A stretch of 7,166 bases of DNA from an uncultured Bacilli bacterium (lineage in GTDB: Bacteria > Bacillota_I > Bacilli_A > RF39 > UBA660): assembly GCA_934153655.1 (NCBI GenBank), contig CAKPFH010000052.1, positions 1-7,166 on the forward strand, read 5' to 3'. The notes beneath the pieces are model-generated. The model saw only the letters and a program-made list of their open reading frames with translations, did not search any database and had not been told where the DNA came from. The translations under genes were made by a program, and so were the position numbers. This document shows, in pieces, positions 1-7,089 of this stretch; the first letter of the stretch is position 1, and every line of letters starts with the position of its first letter.

Positions 1-1690
1 ATTCATAAATTTTATTAAAAGCAGAGAATTGTGATTTATATTTAGTAAGGTTAGAACCACTATTCCAAGTCATATAACCACCCTTAAGTCCGGCATCATA
101 CAACCCTTTTATTTGTTCAGTTAATTTTTCACCGTCATAGACTACAGTTGGTTTCCAGTAAGGGGTATCATATGCAGTAATCCAGGTACGAGCTATAGCT
201 GGAGTTTTAATCTCAGTTTGTCTTAAAGCTGCAGTTCTTCCCCAGTTTAACATTGTTTGATAAGGATTATTCCAATAAGTAGGATTTTTATCAAAATGAT
301 CAACATATGGCATAGCGCTAATTGCATCTACAACATTAGACATAGCAGGCCAGTACTGTCCATAAGCTGTAACATAACCCCAAGAAGATTCTCCAAATAC
401 ATCGGCTGAAACATAAACATTCATTTCATGTAATTCATTAGTTGCATACATTAAAAATCTTTGAATAGCTTCGGCTTTGGTTTCTTCATAGGTATTATGA
501 AAATCTATATTTTTAATAGAACTAATACGATCAGGAAATCTTACATAGTCAAATTGAATTTCATTAAAACCAAATAATTTAACCGCATCTTTAGCAAGAT
601 TAATTGTAAACTCCCAAACTCTTCTTGAATAAGGAGTTGGCCAATACGATCCTCCATGTTTAAGAAGTGATCCATCGGTTTTACTAATAGCATTTTCTTT
701 ATTATCAAGAGCATAATAATCATCTTTAAAAGTAGTAATCCGACCAATTACATAAAAACCATTTTCTTTTAATAAATTAATTGCATATTTATAATCTTCA
801 ATACTATTAGTAGCATATTTATAATTAGTAGGTGAATATGTTTCATAAACACTACTTTTATAAGCTGGAACACAGTTATCTTTAATATCAACAACAAAAG
901 CATTAATCTTAGTTGTTTTGGCATAATCAATATAAGCTTGAATATTATTTTTTATCCCCCTTGATCCATTTATATATAAAGCATATACCTGTTCTGGCAT
1001 CTTATTATCAGTAAAAGTTGGTTTTTCAACTGGGTAATAATCAAGACTACCTCCGTTTCCTCCTCCTAATTTATCAAGTTTAGCCTCATGAATTTTACTA
1101 ATACCTTCAGGATCATAATTTTTCTTAGCCTCTTCTTCAGAAGCCAATAAATATTTACTATAAAAATAACCAGTACTCTCTCCTACTTTAACTTTATATA
1201 AATCAACAGAACCATCACTTAATAATTTATTAAAACCAGTTATTTCAACACTACTACCTTTTTTTACTAAATCAAGTAAATTACCATTTAAATCTTTTAA
1301 TAAATTATAAGAAGTTCTAACATATAAAGTATCTTCTAAAACAACATCTTCATACTTTTTTACCAGTAATTCTTCTAAAACATAATAATCTTTATCTTTA
1401 TATTTTATTTTTACATAATTTTTATCTTCATATACAAGCTTAGAATCTTTATAACATACAACTTTTTCCCCTCTTACTACTTCTAAACTACTATTTAAAC
1501 TTTCCTTGTTATCTTCTTTTTTATATTCATATAAATTAACTGTATTAGTAGAACTTGCTAAATAACCATTTTCTTTTTTAATACCAAGACTTATCTTATC
1601 TTGTTTAAAAAATAAATAAATACCACTGCCAATTAATAATAAAACTACTATTAAAATAACAAAACTCTTAACCTTAACCTTTTTTTTCAT
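1..1690 (-). CDS. Membrane-anchored SH3-domain putative glycoside hydrolase (DUF4015/PF13200-like), 3' end cut by the window edge
   Basis: Reading from ATG at 1690, the frame stays open for 563 codons to the window edge with no stop, so the C-terminus is missing. Seen: a Lys-rich start then a hydrophobic segment (about residues 9-28) with no lipobox Cys, suggesting a signal anchor with the rest outside the cell. A Lys/Asp/Tyr-rich stretch follows (50-110), then a bacterial SH3-like region (about 118-182, opening LYVRTSYN and closing GYFYSKYL). Next come a Gly-rich linker (209-215) and a barrel-type domain (about 233-563). Hallmarks of the DUF4015 putative glycosyl hydrolase family are FVVDIKD (265-271), NEIQFDYVRFP (376-386), SADVFGES (428-435) and GYMTWNSG (538-545). 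Candidate catalytic acids are D268, E377, D380 and D430; assigning them is inference. The family's substrate is unknown to me; cell-wall or surface polysaccharide is plausible. The last motif normally lies near the domain end, so few residues are probably lost. Start support: AAAGGA four bases upstream. It has its own promoter. The fold call is confident; the activity is not shown. Confidence 0.85.
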   Translation of the reverse strand, partial: MKKKVKVKSFVILIVVLLLIGSGIYLFFKQDKISLGIKKENGYLASSTNTVNLYEYKKEDNKESLNSSLEVVRGEKVVCYKDSKLVYEDKNYVKIKYKDKDYYVLEELLVKKYEDVVLEDTLYVRTSYNLLKDLNGNLLDLVKKGSSVEITGFNKLLSDGSVDLYKVKVGESTGYFYSKYLLASEEEAKKNYDPEGISKIHEAKLDKLGGGNGGSLDYYPVEKPTFTDNKMPEQVYALYINGSRGIKNNIQAYIDYAKTTKINAFVVDIKDNCVPAYKSSVYETYSPTNYKYATNSIEDYKYAINLLKENGFYVIGRITTFKDDYYALDNKENAISKTDGSLLKHGGSYWPTPYSRRVWEFTINLAKDAVKLFGFNEIQFDYVRFPDRISSIKNIDFHNTYEETKAEAIQRFLMYATNELHEMNVYVSADVFGESSWGYVTAYGQYWPAMSNVVDAISAMPYVDHFDKNPTYWNNPYQTMLNWGRTAALRQTEIKTPAIARTWITAYDTPYWKPTVVYDGEKLTEQIKGLYDAGLKGGYMTWNSGSNLTKYKSQFSAFNKIYE

Positions 1691-1694
1691 ATTA

Positions 1695-1700
1695 TCCTTT
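1695..1700 (-). promoter_or_regulatory. Ribosome binding site of the SH3/glycoside hydrolase gene
   Basis: AAAGGA lies four bases (TAAT) before the ATG at 1690. It is shorter than the parE site but is the only purine-rich match nearby. It supports the chosen start, which also gives a well-formed Lys-rich N-terminus followed by the membrane segment. Confidence 0.65.
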
Positions 1701-1740
1701 CTATATATATTATGTACTATTAAATTCAGAATACAACTAC

Positions 1741-1769
1741 ATTTTAGCATGTTTAATTAGTAAAGTCTA
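1741..1769 (-). promoter_or_regulatory. Extended -10 sigma-A-type promoter for the SH3/glycoside hydrolase gene
   Basis: On the minus strand, TAGACT (1769-1764; 4 of 6 matches to TTGACA) is followed by a 17-base spacer ending in TGC, then TAAAAT (1746-1741; 5 of 6 matches to TATAAT). The TGn directly before the hexamer makes an extended -10 element. An A-rich stretch upstream (about 1780-1800) could act as an UP element. Predicted start is near 1734, giving a leader of about 44 bases. AT-rich DNA yields chance promoters, but spacing, TGn and position together make this one credible. Confidence 0.6.
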
Positions 1770-1774
1770 TTACT
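1759..1774. promoter_or_regulatory. Inverted repeat enclosing the -35 box (possible operator)
   Basis: AGTAA (1759-1763) and TTACT (1770-1774) are perfect inverted copies separated by exactly the six bases of the proposed -35 element (AGTCTA on the plus strand). A related AAAGT(C)TATTACTT sequence recurs about 39 bases further upstream, at 1801-1813. A protein bound here would block or modify promoter recognition. The half-sites are only five bases long in AT-rich DNA, so chance is a real alternative. Confidence 0.3.
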
Positions 1775-1796
1775 TTTGAATTTTTATTTTTTTAAT

Positions 1797-1810
1797 TAAT
1801 AAAGTTATTA
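1797..1810. repeat. Perfect palindrome TAATAA-AG-TTATTA in the intergenic gap
   Basis: TAATAA (1797-1802) and TTATTA (1805-1810) flank AG. The sequence resembles the element over the -35 box (AAAGTCTATTACTT there, AAAGTTATTACTT here), so the two may be tandem sites for one regulator. It does not look like a terminator for the upstream gene, because reading on the minus strand it is followed by a run of A rather than T. Confidence 0.3.
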
Positions 1811-1879
1811 CTTATTAAGTCTATCATTTAATTTTAAATATCTTAATTCTTACCTTTTCTATTCTAAAAACTTTTTATC

Positions 1880-2587
1880 TTAGACTTTATCATTTTTTTC
1901 AAACTTTAATATTTTCTCATCAGGCATAACTTTAAATTTAACTTTTAAAGTTGTTAATAAATCTAAATTACAACTTATATAAAAAGCTAAATCATAATCA
2001 TATTTACTAATAAATTTAATTAAAAAATCATTTATTTTTAAATTACTTTCTTGATACTTAGTTAAAATACTAGAAAATTCATATTCATAGTTATTATAAA
2101 ATATTTTATCTATTAATTTTAAAACTAAATAATTTAAAATAATTCTCTTGGTATTAAACTTATCAAATAGATAAATAAAACCTAAACTATTATCAAATTC
2201 ATCTCTTAAATAATTATTTAAATTAATAAAAATATCTGTTATTAAATTATCTAATTCTTGAAAATATTCCTCTTCTTCTAAAGTACTTGGTACTTTTATT
2301 ATATTAGTTAAAATAATTAAAAGTTCTAAATAATTAGTAAAATCATTGGTATTTTTTAAATAAATATCACTTATATAAAAGATAAATATTTTATTAGTTT
2401 GAAAAAGATAAATTATTTCTTTAAGAAAATTATAATTTAATTTTAAAGAATCTGATATTTTAAAATAATATTTATAATTATTAGTAGTTTTAATTAAAGT
2501 AAGCATGAAAAGATAATTGTTTTCTAAATTAGTTTTTAATTCTTTAGGTAATTCTTGATTTAAATATTTATTAATAAGTTCTTCCAT
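1880..2587 (-). CDS. Hypothetical protein, 235 aa, predicted helical, unrecognised
   Basis: I do not recognise this protein. It begins MEELINKYLNQELPKELK and ends KILKFEKNDKV. It is rich in Leu, Ile, Asn, Lys, Tyr and Phe, with one Cys, very few Gly or Pro, and an acidic EEEEY patch near residue 109. The heptad-like spacing of hydrophobic residues suggests a mostly alpha-helical soluble protein. I see no signal peptide, clear membrane span or catalytic motif. Base composition is far more AT-rich than parC/parE; one 60-base stretch (1981-2040) has only six G/C. A TTG 15 bases upstream (2602) would give 240 residues, but I prefer ATG at 2587: the TTG overlaps the proposed -10 box and has no ribosome binding site. 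The ATG also lacks a Shine-Dalgarno sequence, but lies where a leaderless transcript would start. It is separated from parC by a terminator, so probably not in that operon. A long intact frame in such AT-rich DNA supports a real gene; function is unknown. Confidence 0.75.
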   Translation of the reverse strand: MEELINKYLNQELPKELKTNLENNYLFMLTLIKTTNNYKYYFKISDSLKLNYNFLKEIIYLFQTNKIFIFYISDIYLKNTNDFTNYLELLIILTNIIKVPSTLEEEEYFQELDNLITDIFINLNNYLRDEFDNSLGFIYLFDKFNTKRIILNYLVLKLIDKIFYNNYEYEFSSILTKYQESNLKINDFLIKFISKYDYDLAFYISCNLDLLTTLKVKFKVMPDEKILKFEKNDKV

Positions 2588-2593
2588 GAGATT

Positions 2594-2622
2594 ATTATAC
2601 AAAAAAAGTAAATAAATTTAAA
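2594..2622 (-). promoter_or_regulatory. Promoter of the hypothetical gene, placed for a leaderless mRNA
   Basis: On the minus strand a perfect TATAAT (2599-2594) is followed by six bases (AATCTC) and then the ATG at 2587, so the expected +1 is the A of the start codon. Seventeen bases upstream is TTTAAA (2622-2617; 4 of 6 matches to TTGACA). No Shine-Dalgarno sequence precedes the ATG, as expected for a leaderless transcript. The -35 match is weak and lies inside the parC terminator hairpin. Confidence 0.5.
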
Positions 2623-2635
2623 TACTTATTTACTT
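2601..2635 (-). terminator. Rho-independent terminator after parC
   Basis: Just past the parC stop, AAGTAAATAA (2635-2626) and TTATTTACTT (2615-2606) form a perfect 10-bp stem. A G-U and a U-A pair can extend it inward, leaving a loop of about 6 bases. A T-run ends at 2601 (seven T from 2607). The stem has only one G-C pair, so it is weak thermodynamically, but position and T-tract fit an AT-rich genome. On the plus strand the stem is not followed by a T-run, so it works only for parE-parC. It ends the topoisomerase IV transcript. Confidence 0.65.
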
Positions 2636-2641
2636 AATATT

Positions 2642-5149
2642 TTACAAGAAATCATCGATTGTTAATAATCTTTCATCTATTTCTTTAAGAGTTATTTTAG
2701 GTTTTACTAAAGGAGTATTTTTTATATTAACATCTATTTCTTCTTCTTTTTTAGTTAAAGATACTAAAGTATTAACATCATATATTTTATCTTTAGTAAT
2801 TAAGCTACCGGTTGAATATCTATCTAAAATAGGAAGTTCCGTTAGTTTGATAGTTTTATTTTCATCACTTCTTAAGATTAAATAAGAGTTAACAGGTTCA
2901 GCAAAAGTTTTTAAAACATGATATGGATTACTTTTAATTTCTTTTATGATCATAAGTCCTCGTCTTGCTCTACCTGATTTTTCAAATTCAGTTATTTTGA
3001 TTCTTTTACCAGTATTTTTATCGGTTATTAAAGATATGTAATCAACTGTATCAAAGTTATTAACTGATACTACTTTTTCATTTAGTTTTAAGTTAATTGA
3101 TTTAACTCCACTAGTTCTTAAACCAACAAGTGGTATTTCTGAAATATCATACCATAATCCGTATCCTGTATCGGTTGCTACAAAGATGTTTTGATATCTA
3201 GAAATAAAGGCTGAAATTAAGATATCATTATCTTTTAATTTCATACAGTTAACCGGTTTATTATAACGTAGTAGTTTAAATTCATTTAACTTAGTTCTTT
3301 TAATCATACCATTTTTAGTAGCTAAAGTAATATCTAAATCTTGATTAAAATCAGTTATTTTATAAGAACTTATTATTTCTTCACCTTCAGCTAAAGTAAT
3401 TAAATTACTTATATGTTTACCAATATCTTTGAATTTCATATCAAAAATTGTATAAATTGGAATAAATAAGAAATTACCAAGGCTAGTAAATACTAATAAA
3501 GTATCCATAGTATTGGCTTCATATAAACCAAGTAAGTAATCATTATCTTTTAAAACAGGAACCATATCAGTTGATGTATATGATCTAATACTAGAACGTT
3601 TAATATAACCATCTCTTGTAAGAGATACTATAACATCTTCTTTTGGAATCATAGCTTTTTCATCAATTGAAATATCTAATACTTCATCTTTAATTTCCGT
3701 TTTACGATCAACTGCATATTCTTTTTTAATTTTTCTTAATTCTTCTTTCATAACACTACGAAGTTTAGAATCATCTGATAAAATTAAGTTAAGACCATCT
3801 ATTATTTTCTTTAAATTTAAATATTCATTTTTAAAGTCTTCAATATCAGAATTAGTTAAACGATATAATTGTAAATTAACAATATAAGTTGCCTGATCTT
3901 CTGAAAAATCATATTCAAGAACTAAGTTATTAATAGCATCAGGTTTATTTTTACTTGCCCTGATTGTTTTAATTACTTTATCAAGAATAGAAATACATTT
4001 TATCATACCCTCAACTATATGCATTCTTTTCATGGCTGTTTTAAGATCAAACTCAGTTCGTTTAGTAATAACTTCTTCTAGATGATTAATGTAAGCATCT
4101 ATTATTTGAATAACTCCAAGAGTCATAGGAGTACGATTAGAAATTGCCACCATGTTATAGTTATAGTTTATTTGTAAATCACTATTTTTATAAAAATAAT
4201 TTAAAATAAGTTCTTTATTTGCATCTTTTTTTAAGTCAATTACAATACGAACTGGTTCATGACGATCAGACTCGTCCCTTATTTCTAAAACACCATCAAT
4301 TTTTTTATCAAGAGTAAGTTCACTCATTCTTTTAACAAGCATGGCTTTATTCACGTCATATGGTATTTCTCTGACAATTAATTGTTCTTTACCTTTTTCT
4401 TTAACATAATCAACTTTACTACGAATAACAACCTTACCACGTCCTGTTAATAAGGCTTCTCTTATACCATCTCTTCCTTCAACTATTCCTCCGGTTGGAA
4501 AATCAGGTCCTTTGATAATATCTAAAATTGTATCTTCATGACAATTTGGACTATCAATTCTTTTAATAGTTGCATCAATTACTTCACCTAAATTGTGAGG
4601 AGGAATATTAGTTGCATAACCTGCACTAATACCAGTTGAACCATTTACTAAAAGATTAGGAAACTTAGCTGGTAAAACCGTTGGTTCTTTTAAAGAATCA
4701 TCAAAGTTAGGAGCCCAAGTAATCGTGTTTTTATCAATGTCTTTCAAAAGTTCTAAACTAATTTTAGAAAGACGAGCTTCCGTATAACGCATAGCTGCAG
4801 CTGAGTCCCCATCCATAGAACCATTGTTTCCTTGCATTTCAACATAAGGCGTATTTTGTTTCCACCACTGACTCATTCTAACCATAGCATCATAAATACT
4901 AGAATCTCCATGAGGGTGATATTTACCCATAACGTCCCCTACAATTCTAGCACTTTTTTTAAATGGCTTATCAGGTGTATAACCAGACTCGTACATTCCA
5001 TATAAAATTCTTCTTTGAACTGGTTTTAAACCATCTCTTACATCAGGGATTGCTCTATCTTGAATAATTGATTTAGCATATCTAGAAAACCTATCTTCCA
5101 TGATGTCTTCAAGTGTTGTATCATATATTTTCTTAATTAATTCGTTCAT
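2642..5149 (-). CDS. parC: DNA topoisomerase IV subunit A (ParC)
   Basis: The DNA-cleaving subunit of topoisomerase IV: with ParE it makes a transient double-strand break and passes a second duplex through, unlinking daughter chromosomes and relaxing supercoils in the cytoplasm. At 835 residues it is near the usual Gram-positive length. Seen: a winged-helix cleavage domain with the catalytic pair R121-Y122 in AAMRYTEARL, the quinolone-determining segment KYHPHGDSS (76-84) with S83 and D87 in the usual quinolone-contacting positions, and the intercalating Ile I174 in STGISAGYATN. The tower and coiled-coil regions follow (about 200-490), then a beta-pinwheel C-terminal domain from about 505. 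The canonical GyrA box (QRRGGKG) is absent; the nearest stretch is GRARRGLM (726-733). That, plus the adjacent parE, makes this ParC rather than GyrA. A late RYSTGS (777-782) is also ParC-like. The start is supported by a ribosome binding site within the end of parE. It ends in TAA just before a terminator. Confidence 0.96.
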   Translation of the reverse strand: MNELIKKIYDTTLEDIMEDRFSRYAKSIIQDRAIPDVRDGLKPVQRRILYGMYESGYTPDKPFKKSARIVGDVMGKYHPHGDSSIYDAMVRMSQWWKQNTPYVEMQGNNGSMDGDSAAAMRYTEARLSKISLELLKDIDKNTITWAPNFDDSLKEPTVLPAKFPNLLVNGSTGISAGYATNIPPHNLGEVIDATIKRIDSPNCHEDTILDIIKGPDFPTGGIVEGRDGIREALLTGRGKVVIRSKVDYVKEKGKEQLIVREIPYDVNKAMLVKRMSELTLDKKIDGVLEIRDESDRHEPVRIVIDLKKDANKELILNYFYKNSDLQINYNYNMVAISNRTPMTLGVIQIIDAYINHLEEVITKRTEFDLKTAMKRMHIVEGMIKCISILDKVIKTIRASKNKPDAINNLVLEYDFSEDQATYIVNLQLYRLTNSDIEDFKNEYLNLKKIIDGLNLILSDDSKLRSVMKEELRKIKKEYAVDRKTEIKDEVLDISIDEKAMIPKEDVIVSLTRDGYIKRSSIRSYTSTDMVPVLKDNDYLLGLYEANTMDTLLVFTSLGNFLFIPIYTIFDMKFKDIGKHISNLITLAEGEEIISSYKITDFNQDLDITLATKNGMIKRTKLNEFKLLRYNKPVNCMKLKDNDILISAFISRYQNIFVATDTGYGLWYDISEIPLVGLRTSGVKSINLKLNEKVVSVNNFDTVDYISLITDKNTGKRIKITEFEKSGRARRGLMIIKEIKSNPYHVLKTFAEPVNSYLILRSDENKTIKLTELPILDRYSTGSLITKDKIYDVNTLVSLTKKEEEIDVNIKNTPLVKPKITLKEIDERLLTIDDFL

Positions 5150-5152
5150 CTA

Positions 5153-5161
5153 ATCACTTCC
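5153..5161 (-). promoter_or_regulatory. parC ribosome binding site embedded in the end of parE
   Basis: GGAAGTGAT, overlapping the last codons and TGA stop of parE, matches GGAGGTGAT at 8 of 9 positions and sits three bases before the parC ATG. Ribosomes ending parE are thus placed next to the parC start, favouring coupled, near-equal synthesis of the two subunits. This fixes the parC start at 5149. Confidence 0.75.
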
Positions 5162-7064
5162 CAACTACATAATCATCTTCCAAAGAGAATTCAATATTTT
5201 CTTCAATCCATTCTTTACGAGGTTCAACTTTATCACCCATTAAAACACTTACTCTTTTTTCAGCAAGTAAAGCATCAGTTATTGTTACTCTAATTAAAGT
5301 ACGAGTATCTGGGTTCATGGTTGTTTCCCATAATTGAATAGCATTCATTTCACCTAATCCTTTATATCTTTGACTTAGAGTAGGCTTACCTTTTTCCGAA
5401 TTCATAATTTCTTGTTTTTCACTATCACTCCAAGCATAATACTCTTTTTTACCATAACCTATTTTATATAAAGGCGGACAAGCAATATAAAGTTTACCTT
5501 CTTCAATTAAAGGTTTCATATAACGATAGAAAAAAGTTAATAAAAGAATTTGAATATGAGCTCCATCATCATCAGCATCGGTCATAATAATTACTTTATC
5601 ATAATTAGAATCATTAACATCAAAATCAGAGCCAACTCCAGCCCCAATTGTATGAATTATAGTATTAATCTCTTCATTTTTAAATAATTCTTCCATTCTA
5701 GTTTTTTCAGTATTTAAAACCTTACCACGTAAAGGTAAAATTGCTTGAAATGTTCTATCTCTACCACTTTTAGCAGATCCCCCAGCAGAATCCCCTTCAA
5801 CTAAATAAAGTTCATTTTTCTTGGGATTCTTTGTTCCGGCGGGAGCAAGTTTTCCACTTAAAAGTTTTTCTTTTTTATCTTTAGTTTTCCCATTTCTGGC
5901 TTCATCTCTAGCTTTTCTTGCTGCTTCTCTTGCTACTTTACTACGAACCATTTTATCCATAATTGAAGTTGCAATTTGTTTATTTTCTTCTAAAAAGAAT
6001 TGAAGTTTTTCAGTTACCAAGGATTCAACGGCAGGACGAGCTTGAGGAGTACCAAGTTTTCCCTTAGTTTGACCTTCAAATTGTAATAAAACCTCAGGTA
6101 TTTGTAAACTAATGATGGCTGTTATTCCTTCCCTAGTATCTGATCCTTCTAAATTCTTATCCTTGGCTTTTAAATAATTATTTTTTCTAGCATAATCATT
6201 AAAAACCTTAGTTAAAGCCGTTTTAAATCCCACTTCATGTGATCCTCCATCAGTTGTTTTAACATTATTTACAAAAGATTCAATCGTTTCATTATAACTA
6301 TCTGTGTATTGAAAAGCAACTTGAATATGCATTTTATCCTTATCACCTTCAAAATACACCACATTATGTAAAGGATTTTTATCTTCATTTAAATATTTAA
6401 CAAATTCTTTAATTCCTTCTTGATAACAAAAATGTGCTTCTCTCCCATCTTCCATATCAAAAACATCAATAGTTAAACCTTTTAAAAGAAAAGCAGACTC
6501 TTGCATTCTTTCACAAATAGTTGTAAAAGAAAAATTACAATTTTTAAAAATAGAAGCATCCGGTAAAAATCTAACCTTAGTACCAGTTTTTGTACATGGT
6601 CCAATTTTCTTTAAAGGAACAACTACCTTACCACCATTCTCAAAGCGAATAAAATATTCAAATTTATCACGATGAATTGTTACTTCCATAAAACTTGATA
6701 AAGCGTTTACAACAGAGGCTCCAACACCATGCAAGCCACCCGATACTTTATAACCAGACTCTTCAAACTTACCACCAGCATGAAGCACTGTATAAATAAC
6801 TTCTGGAGTTGACTTACCACTTGCATGCATTCCAACAGGAACTCCACGACCAAAATCTTCAACCGTAATACTTTTATCTTTATTAATAGTAATAATTATT
6901 CTATTACCATAACCATTTATAATCTCATCAATCGAATTATCAACAATTTCCCAAACCAAATGATGCATTCCTCTTTTATCAGTAGAACCAATGTACATAC
7001 CAGGTCTTTTACGAACTGCTTCTAATCCTTCAAGAATCTTAATAGAACTCTCATCATATGCCAT
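5154..7064 (-). CDS. parE: DNA topoisomerase IV subunit B (ParE)
   Basis: The ATPase subunit of topoisomerase IV: ATP binding closes the N-terminal gate and drives strand passage by the ParC core. At 636 residues it has typical ParE length. Seen: a GHKL ATPase domain with EIVDNSIDE (39-47; E39 the likely general base, N43 for Mg-ATP), DFGRGVPV (70-77) and the ATP lid GGLHGVGAS (109-117); a transducer domain with QTKGKLG (332-338; K334 contacts phosphate); and a TOPRIM domain with VEGDSAGGSAKSGRD (422-436; catalytic E423), PLRGKVLN (444-451) and MTDADDDGAH (494-503; metal ligands D496, D498 and D500). RYKGLGEM (566-573) completes the C-terminal region. The stretch LLSGKLAPAGTKNPKKNELY (401-420) is of the ParE rather than GyrB type, and a parC partner follows. 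Start choice: AAGGAG seven bases before the ATG and the standard MAYDESSIKILEGLEAVRKR opening. The stop is TGA, four bases before parC. No key residue is missing. Confidence 0.97.
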   Translation of the reverse strand: MAYDESSIKILEGLEAVRKRPGMYIGSTDKRGMHHLVWEIVDNSIDEIINGYGNRIIITINKDKSITVEDFGRGVPVGMHASGKSTPEVIYTVLHAGGKFEESGYKVSGGLHGVGASVVNALSSFMEVTIHRDKFEYFIRFENGGKVVVPLKKIGPCTKTGTKVRFLPDASIFKNCNFSFTTICERMQESAFLLKGLTIDVFDMEDGREAHFCYQEGIKEFVKYLNEDKNPLHNVVYFEGDKDKMHIQVAFQYTDSYNETIESFVNNVKTTDGGSHEVGFKTALTKVFNDYARKNNYLKAKDKNLEGSDTREGITAIISLQIPEVLLQFEGQTKGKLGTPQARPAVESLVTEKLQFFLEENKQIATSIMDKMVRSKVAREAARKARDEARNGKTKDKKEKLLSGKLAPAGTKNPKKNELYLVEGDSAGGSAKSGRDRTFQAILPLRGKVLNTEKTRMEELFKNEEINTIIHTIGAGVGSDFDVNDSNYDKVIIMTDADDDGAHIQILLLTFFYRYMKPLIEEGKLYIACPPLYKIGYGKKEYYAWSDSEKQEIMNSEKGKPTLSQRYKGLGEMNAIQLWETTMNPDTRTLIRVTITDALLAEKRVSVLMGDKVEPRKEWIEENIEFSLEDDYVVGK

Positions 7065-7067
7065 AAA

Positions 7068-7077
7068 ATCACTCCTT
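7068..7077 (-). promoter_or_regulatory. Strong ribosome binding site of parE
   Basis: AAGGAGTGAT is one base short of the full anti-16S complement AAGGAGGTGAT, with the AAGGAG core seven bases from the ATG. It is the strongest Shine-Dalgarno match in the window and settles the parE start at 7064. Confidence 0.85.
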
Positions 7078-7089
7078 AAAACTTAAATA

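Noticed and set aside
541..747. A 68-codon minus-strand frame inside the hydrolase gene
   Set aside because: It overlaps the hydrolase gene in another frame; the hydrolase frame carries the conserved DUF4015-type motifs across the same bases, and the short product is low-complexity Leu/Met/Lys.
1830..1880. A terminator after the hypothetical gene
   Set aside because: An AAAAAGTTTTT palindrome lies just past the stop, but no stable stem with a following T-run is present on the minus strand, so no terminator is called.
2588..2602. TTG at 2602 as the start of the hypothetical protein (240 residues)
   Set aside because: The TTG lies in the T-tract/-10 box region, has no Shine-Dalgarno sequence, and would not be transcribed from the proposed promoter; ATG at 2587 fits better.
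5821..6003. Plus-strand frame of 60 codons opposite parE
   Set aside because: It is antisense to the conserved ATPase/TOPRIM junction of parE, with no ribosome binding site or promoter of its own noted.
6825..7025. Plus-strand frame of 66 codons opposite the parE N-terminus
   Set aside because: It is antisense to the conserved GHKL motifs; the Asn/Ile/Thr-rich product is typical of a shadow frame.
2642..7064. The topoisomerase pair being gyrA/gyrB
   Set aside because: No canonical GyrA box, a ParE-type rather than GyrB-type stretch before the TOPRIM glutamate, and the parE-parC gene order all favour topoisomerase IV.
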